From contig CASBPW010000286.1 of NCBI GenBank assembly GCA_949127685.1, forward strand, positions 1-17,767: a stretch of DNA of 17,767 nucleotides. Reading direction: 5' to 3'. The stretch's first letter is position 1; each line of letters starts with the position of its first letter. The notes under the pieces were generated by a model. It did not search any database. It was given only the letters and a program-made list of their open reading frames with translations, and was not told where the DNA came from. This document shows positions 12,483 to 17,767 of the stretch, in pieces. The position numbers and the translations under genes are program-made. The DNA is from Candidatus Sivonenia alaskensis PMM_0068. GTDB lineage: Bacteria; Cyanobacteriota; Cyanobacteriia; Gloeobacterales; PMM-0068.

Positions 12483-15400
12483 ATGTCCTTCCGTCCGCTG
12501 ATTCGCCAAGTACAGCCTTTGCCTTTTATTCAGGAGGCCCTGGCCAAACTAGTTCCTGGAGAGACTCTGCGCCTGCAAGGGGCTAACCGTGTTGCCCGTG
12601 GACTTGTTGCTTCTGTTTTGGCTCAAACGCGGCAAAGTAGCCTATGTATTGTTTGTGGAACACTGGAAGAGGCGGCTCGCTGGAGTGCCCAGCTGGAATT
12701 GATGGGCTGGAGTGTGGTGCATTTCTATCCCACTTCTGAAGCTTCTCCCTATGAGCCCTTTGACCCGGAGGAAGAAACTACTTGGGGACAACTTCAGGTC
12801 TTGGCAGAACTGACCTATCCAAGTTCACATAATATTTCAGCTATTGTCACTACGGAACGGGCTTTACAACCTCATCTACCCCCGAAAGACCTATTTAGGC
12901 AGTACATTCAACAAGTCAAAGCCGGAGATGCGCTCCCCCAGGAATCGTTCATCCAAACCTTGGTCCGCTTGGGGTATGAACGGGCGAACACCGTGGAAAC
13001 CGAAGGCCAATTTGCCCGTCGGGGAGATATTGTCGATGTCTTTCCGGTCTCTGCCGAGATGCCTTTACGGGTGGAATGGTTTGGCGATGATGTGGAGCGC
13101 ATTCGTGAATTTGACCCCAATACGCAGCGCTCCTTAGACCTGGTGCCTCAGTTGCGACTCACCCCTACAAACTTTGGCAGTCTGGCCTTGCCCTTGCTCC
13201 AAAACCGATTGACGGATGCTCAGGTGCAGAACTTGCCTACTGCGATGCAGGAGGATTACCAAAACAAAATTCTTGAAGACCAGATGCCGGAAGGTGCCCG
13301 CCGCTGGTTCGGTTTTGCTTTTGACCACGTGCATTCGTTGTTGGATTATCTTCCCGACGATACGCTGGTGGTCTTGGATGAACCTGCGCTCTGTTATGCC
13401 CATGCCCGACGTTGGCTAGAACATTCCCAAGAGCAGTTTATAGAGGTTTTTGGCCAAGAGCCCAAAGGTTACCAAGTGCTGCATCGGGCCTGTTTTGACC
13501 CTCAATCTTTGGTACTATTGCCTCCCCTCAATACGTTCTGTGTAGTGGCCTTAAGTGAAATTGCCACGGATGCACGTACCCATGGCAATCTGGCTGCTCG
13601 CCCGGTACCTTCCGTGCCCCATCAATTTGGGTCTTTAGCGGTGATGCTCAAGGACTTGCGGGGGGAGGGAATGGCTGTTTGGCTGATTTCATCCCAGCCA
13701 TCGCGAACCGTAGCTCTTTTACAAGAACACGATTGTCCCGCCCAGTTTTTAACCAATCCAGAGGACTATCGGGCTGCAGAACGGCTACAGCGCGACCGTG
13801 TAGCGGTAGCCCTTAAATCTTCGGGACTGGCAGAGCTGGAAGGGTTTATTCTGCCTACCCTGCGGACCGTTGTTATTACCGACCGTGAATTTTTCGGTCA
13901 ACATCTCCTGACGACTCCGAGCTATGTCCGCAAACGCCGTCGGGCCCAATCCAAACAAATTGATCTGGATAAGCTGCAACCAGGAGATTTTGTCGTTCAT
14001 CGCAGTCATGGCATCGGTCAGTTTAAGAAGCTAGAAACGATGGTGCTTAATCGGACTAGCCGAGAATATTTGGTGATTGAATACTCTGATGGCCTTCTAC
14101 GGGTAGCCGTGGACCAGATGGGTACCCTTTCTCGCTACCGGACCTTGGGAGAAGGGAAACCGGCGCTGTCAAAAATGAGCGGGGCCACCTGGGAAAAGCA
14201 AAAGCAGAAGGTCAAAAAAGCAGTCCAGAAGATTGCTTTTGACTTACTCAAGCTCTATGCTCAGCGGGCTGAACAGCGAGGCGTGGTCTTTCCTCCCGAT
14301 AGCCCGTGGCAAGACGAATTGGAATCTTCTTTTCCCTATCAAGTCACTCCTGACCAGCTCAAAGCGATCCAAGCGGTCAAACAGGATATGGAACTAGAGC
14401 GACCGATGGACCGCCTCGTCTGTGGGGATGTTGGTTTTGGCAAGACGGAAGTAGCAGTTCGGGCTGTATTTAAAGCCTTGATGGGAGGTAAGCAGTGCGC
14501 TGTTTTGGTGCCGACAACCGTCCTTGCTCAGCAGCACTATCACACCTTTAAAGAACGTTTTGCACCCTATCCAATTCGTCTTGGTTTGCTCAACCGCTTC
14601 CGTTCGCCTGCGGAAAGAAAGATACTCCTCGCTCAGCTCAAGACGGGGGATTTGGATCTAGTGATTGCCACCCATCAACTGTTGGGCAAAGAAGTTCAGT
14701 TTAAAGACTTGGGCCTTTTGGTGATCGATGAGGAGCAGCGCTTTGGGGTAGCCCAAAAAGAGAAAATCAAGCTATTCAAGACTAAAGTCGATGTTTTGAC
14801 CCTGAGTGCGACGCCGATTCCTCGAACTTTGTATATGGCGCTTTCCGGGGTGCGGGAAATGAGTTTGATCACGACGCCACCGCCTTCTCGACGTCCGATT
14901 AAAACCCACCTTTCACCGATGGACCCGGAAATCGTCCGTACGGCTATTGCCCAAGAATTGGACCGGGGTGGGCAAATCTTTTATGTGTTTAACCGCGTGG
15001 AAGGTATTGAAGAGGTTGCCGCTAAACTGCGGGAGATGTCTCCGTCTGCGCGTATTGTTATTGCCCACGGTCAGATGGATGAAGGTCAATTGGAAACCAC
15101 GATGTTGGCTTTTTCTCAAGGGGAAGCGGATATACTCGTCTGCACTACGATTATTGAGTCAGGATTGGATATTCCCAGGGTGAATACGATTATTGTGGAA
15201 AATGCCAATCAACTTGGTCTTTCCCAGCTCTATCAATTGAGGGGCCGGGTTGGACGCTCTGGTACTCAAGCCCATGCTTGGTTGTTCTATAAGAAAGATG
15301 AAGCCTTAACAGACCTAGCCCGTAAACGGCTACGGGCCATCCAAGAATTCACACAGTTAGGTTCTGGCTATCAGCTAGCGATGCGGGATATGGAAATCCG

Positions 15401-15977
15401 AGGGGTGGGAAACCTTTTAGGCTCCGAACAATCAGGTCAATTAAACACCGTAGGTTTTGACCTGTATATGGAACTACTGGAAGAAGCGATTCAAGAGATT
15501 AGGGGTCAGGAAATTCCGAAGGTGGAAGATACCCAGATTGACCTAAGCCTCACGGCCTTTATTCCAGCTGATTACATTCCTGATTTGGACCGCAAGTTGG
15601 CGGCCTATCGTCATCTCTCCAGTTGCACGAATCGGGCGGAGCTACGGGAAACTCTGGCCGATTGGACGGATAGTTTTGGCCCAGTCCCTCCTCCAGCCCA
15701 ACAATTAGTCCAAGTCATGGAAGTGAAACTGATGGCTAAAAATCTTGGTTTTTCTCGCATCAAGCCAGAAGGGGCTTCTGTCGTTCTAGAGACGGCCATG
15801 GAAGCTCCCGCCTGGGATAAACTACAGACCAAACTGACCGCTTCTCAGCGAGAAAAATGTGTCTATGTCCCAGGACGAGTCGTAGTCCGAGCTTTGAACG
15901 CAATGCCAGGGAGCCAGCAATTAGCGTTTCTCTCGGAAATTTTAGAGCGTTGCAGTGCAGAATTGGTGTCTGTTTAG
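12483..15977 (+). CDS. mfd: Transcription-repair coupling factor Mfd
   Basis: Mfd pushes stalled RNA polymerase off damaged DNA and recruits UvrA. From ATG 12483 the product is 1164 residues, normal for cyanobacteria, and begins MSFRPLIRQVQPLPF as relatives do; a longer frame from a TTG at 12336 would run through the LexA operator and was rejected. Domains in order: UvrB-like N-terminal region (about 1-350, with YPTSEASPYEPFDPEEE), the polymerase-interaction CarD-like domain (about 495-555, GDFVVHRSHGIGQFKKLE), helicase Walker A GDVGFGKTE (about 648-656), DEEQ box (about 748-751), motifs V-VI (about 880-936, TTIIESGLDIPRVNT and QLRGRVGRS) and the C-terminal TRCF domain (from about 1016). It is divergent from lexA, and its stop overlaps the ribosome site of the next gene. 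No strong ribosome site of its own is visible. Confidence 0.97.
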   Translation: MSFRPLIRQVQPLPFIQEALAKLVPGETLRLQGANRVARGLVASVLAQTRQSSLCIVCGTLEEAARWSAQLELMGWSVVHFYPTSEASPYEPFDPEEETTWGQLQVLAELTYPSSHNISAIVTTERALQPHLPPKDLFRQYIQQVKAGDALPQESFIQTLVRLGYERANTVETEGQFARRGDIVDVFPVSAEMPLRVEWFGDDVERIREFDPNTQRSLDLVPQLRLTPTNFGSLALPLLQNRLTDAQVQNLPTAMQEDYQNKILEDQMPEGARRWFGFAFDHVHSLLDYLPDDTLVVLDEPALCYAHARRWLEHSQEQFIEVFGQEPKGYQVLHRACFDPQSLVLLPPLNTFCVVALSEIATDARTHGNLAARPVPSVPHQFGSLAVMLKDLRGEGMAVWLISSQPSRTVALLQEHDCPAQFLTNPEDYRAAERLQRDRVAVALKSSGLAELEGFILPTLRTVVITDREFFGQHLLTTPSYVRKRRRAQSKQIDLDKLQPGDFVVHRSHGIGQFKKLETMVLNRTSREYLVIEYSDGLLRVAVDQMGTLSRYRTLGEGKPALSKMSGATWEKQKQKVKKAVQKIAFDLLKLYAQRAEQRGVVFPPDSPWQDELESSFPYQVTPDQLKAIQAVKQDMELERPMDRLVCGDVGFGKTEVAVRAVFKALMGGKQCAVLVPTTVLAQQHYHTFKERFAPYPIRLGLLNRFRSPAERKILLAQLKTGDLDLVIATHQLLGKEVQFKDLGLLVIDEEQRFGVAQKEKIKLFKTKVDVLTLSATPIPRTLYMALSGVREMSLITTPPPSRRPIKTHLSPMDPEIVRTAIAQELDRGGQIFYVFNRVEGIEEVAAKLREMSPSARIVIAHGQMDEGQLETTMLAFSQGEADILVCTTIIESGLDIPRVNTIIVENANQLGLSQLYQLRGRVGRSGTQAHAWLFYKKDEALTDLARKRLRAIQEFTQLGSGYQLAMRDMEIRGVGNLLGSEQSGQLNTVGFDLYMELLEEAIQEIRGQEIPKVEDTQIDLSLTAFIPADYIPDLDRKLAAYRHLSSCTNRAELRETLADWTDSFGPVPPPAQQLVQVMEVKLMAKNLGFSRIKPEGASVVLETAMEAPAWDKLQTKLTASQREKCVYVPGRVVVRALNAMPGSQQLAFLSEILERCSAELVSV

Positions 15978-15991
15978 GAGGTGCCCATCGG

Positions 15992-16300
15992 ATGAGAACC
16001 TTTCAGCGTGGTGACATTTTTAATGTGATCTTAGAAAAATCAGGGTATCAAAGGCTCTGTATTGTAACTCGGGTAGAGCCTGTCAGTGCAGGGTTAGAGG
16101 ACGAAGAACTAACAGCCCTGACCGTATTTATTCAATATGCTCCTAAAGATGGAAAAGCGGGTTTGGGTTGGTTTATTGCCCGTCCCTTGCCGGACCAAAC
16201 GAATCCTGTACGCAGTTTGATTAAAGAAGGGAGTCGTTATATCTGGACTGGAAAAACGGCAGACCCAGAAAGTGCTTGGAGTGCTGAGTTGTCTGACTAA
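15992..16300 (+). CDS. Small protein of unknown function coupled to mfd
   Basis: A 102-residue protein I do not recognise. AGGAGG at 15976-15981 overlaps the mfd stop codon (15975-15977) and sits ten bases before the ATG, a strong site that fixes this start and implies co-translation with mfd; the longer open frame from 15857 lies inside mfd and was not used. The sequence is soluble, with no signal peptide or membrane segment. Its opening RGDIFNVIL...QRLCIVTRV resembles the first strands of SH3-like barrels of the MazF/PemK kind, but the rest (GLGWFIARPLPD, SRYIWTGKT) does not look like a MazF nuclease, so I do not propose that function. Probably a conserved cyanobacterial hypothetical. Confidence 0.8.
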   Translation: MRTFQRGDIFNVILEKSGYQRLCIVTRVEPVSAGLEDEELTALTVFIQYAPKDGKAGLGWFIARPLPDQTNPVRSLIKEGSRYIWTGKTADPESAWSAELSD

Positions 16301-16312
16301 GATTGATTTTTT

Positions 16313-16396
16313 ATGAGTGAAACTGTATGTATCGAAACCAGCATAGTTAGGTATCTGACTGCCAGACCCAGCAATAGCTCTCTTACACTTCGTTAA
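16313..16396 (+). pseudogene. Truncated PIN-domain toxin fragment
   Basis: An ATG frame encodes MSETVCIETSIVRYLTARPS and then diverges to SSLTLR and a stop. The first 20 residues match the start of a common PIN-domain (VapC-like) family that begins ETVYIETSIxSYLTARPSR. The remaining roughly 130 residues, including most of the active-site acids, are gone. It lies beside an intact DUF433/DUF5615 pair, so the area has hosted several toxin-antitoxin genes. Confidence 0.7.
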
Positions 16397-16426
16397 CGCA
16401 TCCTAGGGGAGAAGCGATCGCACTAT

Positions 16427-16456
16427 TTGAGTTGTGAATGGAAATCGCACTAGAAT
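16427..16456 (+). promoter_or_regulatory. Possible promoter of the DUF433/DUF5615 pair
   Basis: TTGAGT (16427-16432) and TAGAAT (16451-16456) are separated by 18 bases and lie upstream of the antitoxin gene. Both are imperfect hexamers, so this is a weak call. Confidence 0.3.
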
Positions 16457-16487
16457 GATATTGCCTAGTTAGATAAAGGAAGGGATC

Positions 16488-16703
16488 ATGAGCCATTCTG
16501 AAATCATTACTGCAACATTAGATGTGATGAGTGGTACGCCAGTTTTTGCAGGAACGCGAGTGCCTGTACAAACGTTACTGGATTATTTGAAGGCAGGAGA
16601 ATCCATTGATGATTTTCTTGAAGGATTTCCTACAGTCAAGCGGGAACAAGTGATTGCATTCTTGGAAGCTGCTGAAGCGCAGATTGTTAATCTGGTTGCA
16701 TAG
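16488..16703 (+). CDS. DUF433 antitoxin
   Basis: A 71-residue DUF433 (PF04255) protein, a small winged-helix family that acts as the antitoxin partner of PIN-like DUF5615 toxins. The signature MSGTPVFAGTRVPVQTLLDYLKAGES is intact, followed by the second motif EGFPTVKREQVIAFL typical of the family. AAGGAAGGG upstream of the ATG is the ribosome site. The downstream toxin gene begins one base after this stop, the usual tight coupling of these pairs. Being the first gene, it would be made in excess and may repress the shared promoter. Confidence 0.93.
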   Translation: MSHSEIITATLDVMSGTPVFAGTRVPVQTLLDYLKAGESIDDFLEGFPTVKREQVIAFLEAAEAQIVNLVA

Positions 16704-16704
16704 T

Positions 16705-17025
16705 GTGAAGATTTTACTTGACGAGTGTATTGACCGAAGGCTGGCAGAGCAGTTGTCTGGACATGAGGTGAAAACACTACCACAAATGGGTTGGGCTGGC
16801 ATCAAAGATGGGGAACTCTTGCGTTTGGCTGAAGGGGAGTTTGATGTGTTGATCACGGTGGATCGGAATTTGCCTTTTCAGCAAAATTTGGCAGTTCTAG
16901 ATTTGGTGGTTTTGGTGTTGCAAGCACGGTCAAATCGATTAGCAGATCTTCAAGTATTGGTTCCTGAAATTTTGGCAATTGTTGACACAGCACCCAAGGC
17001 AACAGCCACGGTGGTCAGGGAATAA
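16705..17025 (+). CDS. DUF5615 PIN-like toxin
   Basis: A 106-residue DUF5615 (PIN-like/Mut7-C related) protein, the predicted ribonuclease toxin of the upstream DUF433 antitoxin. It starts at GTG with MKILLDECIDRRLAEQL, the family opening carrying the first acidic residue (Asp6), and has the second conserved motif LITVDRNLPFQQN with Asp53-Arg54. These acids are the expected metal-binding residues. No separate ribosome site is visible, and the one-base gap to the antitoxin suggests translational coupling. The gene appears complete and without frameshift, so the pair may be functional, unlike its broken neighbours on both sides. Confidence 0.9.
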   Translation: MKILLDECIDRRLAEQLSGHEVKTLPQMGWAGIKDGELLRLAEGEFDVLITVDRNLPFQQNLAVLDLVVLVLQARSNRLADLQVLVPEILAIVDTAPKATATVVRE

Positions 17026-17237
17026 GACAATTACGCTGCCTGCGATCGCATTTGTGCCCGCAACCAGCGATCTCTAGTATCGAGAAGAAGAGTCGCACTT
17101 CTTGCCAAAATTACGAATTGCTTTCGATGTTGGGGCGATCGTGTTTTTTTAGCGATTGAGGTGATACTGTGCTGACTGATTTGTGCGGCGATCGCACTGC
17201 TAAAATAGAAGCACGTTAATCCGAAGGTGATTGTAGG

Positions 17238-17485
17238 ATGCCAATTACATTCCAGCGGAACTAGAGCAGTTTATCCAAAGTCAGGTTACTAGCGGCAAAT
17301 ATGCCTCTGTTAATGAGGTATTCTTGACCGGTATTAAGCTATTAGAGGAACGAGAACGCCTCTATCAAGGACGATTTGAAGAATTACGCCGTGAATTTCT
17401 GGTTGGGGTTGAGGAAGCTGAGCGAGGCGAATTATTAGAGGCGCAAGCGGTAATAAGTGGGCTGCAAGAGAAATTGGGACAGTGA
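17238..17485 (+). pseudogene. ParD-type antitoxin gene broken by a one-base deletion
   Basis: ATG CCA ATT ACA begins a ParD-like ribbon-helix-helix antitoxin (CC2985 family), but one A is missing after 17249, where ACA ATT CCA would be expected. In the shifted frame the rest reads PAELEQFIQSQVTSGKYASV, then NEVFLTGIKLLEERE and on to EAQAVISGLQEKLGQ and a stop at 17483-17485. That frame has its own stop (17234-17236) just upstream and no usable start. The 248-base length is exactly one short of 83 codons. No ParE toxin follows. A sequencing or assembly error at the short A/T run is possible. Confidence 0.85.
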
Positions 17486-17620
17486 CGGGTTCAGAGCGAT
17501 CGATGAGCAATTTTTGCAGAATCACACCAACTGCAAGTTAAAGAGTAAAGAGGACACCATCGATCCAGCACTAACTACACATCAGGCTATTGATACTCAA
17601 TTTAATTACTATCAAGTTTG

Positions 17621-17767
17621 TCAAGCAATCGTCACTTCAGAAGATAAGTAAACATCCTGAATAGCATGAAACAAGGCTACTCCTTCATCGAAAGGACGCT
17701 GGAAGGTCTTACGACCAGAAATTAATCCTGAACCTCCAGCTCGTTTATTAATCACAGCAGTACGGAT
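17621..17767 (-). CDS. fbaB: Class I fructose-bisphosphate aldolase, C-terminal 48 residues (gene runs off the window)
   Basis: The minus strand from the right edge reads IRTAVINKRAGGSGLISGRK and continues TFQRPFDEG, HAIQDVYLSSEVTIA and a TGA stop. This is the conserved C-terminus of the FbaB/DhnA-type class I aldolases (RAGG.GLI.GRK.FQRP...AVQDVYLD..ITIA), which interconvert fructose-1,6-bisphosphate and triose phosphates in glycolysis and the Calvin cycle. The N-terminal part, including the Schiff-base lysine, lies beyond the window. It converges on the broken antitoxin gene, with 135 bases between stops. The symbol follows E. coli usage. Confidence 0.88.
   Translation of the reverse strand: MRTAVINKRAGGSGLISGRKTFQRPFDEGVALFHAIQDVYLSSEVTIA

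Larger units (their letters stand above)
16414..17195. repeat. HIP1 octamers GCGATCGC clustered in the toxin-antitoxin zone
   Basis: Exact GCGATCGC occurs at 16414-16421, 17042-17049 and 17188-17195, all in gaps around the toxin-antitoxin genes, with a near match at 17133-17139. I saw none in 1-16300. HIP1 is abundant in many cyanobacterial genomes, so a local cluster suggests that this segment has a different origin from the rest of the window. Confidence 0.7.

Noticed and set aside
15857..15991. N-terminal extension of the small gene after mfd
   Set aside because: It lies wholly in mfd in another frame, and AGGAGG at 15976 marks the start at 15992.
17457..17651. Open frame of 64 residues after the broken antitoxin, possible ParE
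   Set aside because: It overlaps the end of the aldolase gene on the other strand and has no ParE/RelE motifs.

Overview
The window comes from a cyanobacterium. It carries the allophycocyanin (phycobilisome core) gene cluster, a cyanobacterial AbrB regulator and a cyanobacterial-type Mfd. Three things point toward the thylakoid-free, early-branching Gloeobacterales (Anthocerotibacter-like): a second, two-repeat core linker directly after apcE, a divergent second apcA-apcB pair, and no recognisable apcD or apcF here. This placement is inference; no rRNA marker is present.

Layout. (1) Positions 48-6566, plus strand: apcE (four linker repeats), a two-repeat linker best matched to ApcH, apcA1, apcB1, a short ApcC paralogue and canonical apcC, closed by a strong terminator. 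Structured RNA spacers lie between apcH and apcA1 and between apcB1 and the first small linker. (2) 6567-8723: a decayed HepT-like fragment, then a minus-strand DinG/YoaA-type helicase lacking one of the four iron-sulphur cysteines. (3) 8724-10301: a long, structured, palindrome-bearing leader, then apcA2-apcB2 with its own terminator. These subunits have ApcD-like and ApcF-like C-terminal signatures, and ApcB2 lacks the usual methyl-asparagine. (4) 10302-10881: a 580-base gap with nested long-range inverted repeats, the best candidate for an undescribed structured RNA. (5) 10882-16300: a cyAbrB regulator, a convergent self-cleavage-competent LexA, and divergent mfd, with an SOS-box-like GTAC-N4-GTAC palindrome between lexA and mfd; a small unknown gene is translationally coupled to mfd. 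(6) 16301-17485: a toxin-antitoxin zone with a truncated PIN fragment, an intact DUF433/DUF5615 pair and a frameshifted ParD-type antitoxin. All HIP1 octamers (GCGATCGC) that I saw are here. (7) The right edge holds the 3' end of a minus-strand class I fructose-bisphosphate aldolase.

How it works together: the first cluster encodes nearly the whole core: scaffold (ApcE), accessory core linker (ApcH-like), the alpha/beta building block and two small capping linkers. The separate apcA2-apcB2 unit looks able to supply an alternative core trimer, possibly a specialised emitter, under different control. lexA, mfd and the helicase form a DNA-repair neighbourhood next to a cyAbrB regulator. The two flanks of degraded toxin-antitoxin genes mark the sites where accessory DNA has come and gone.
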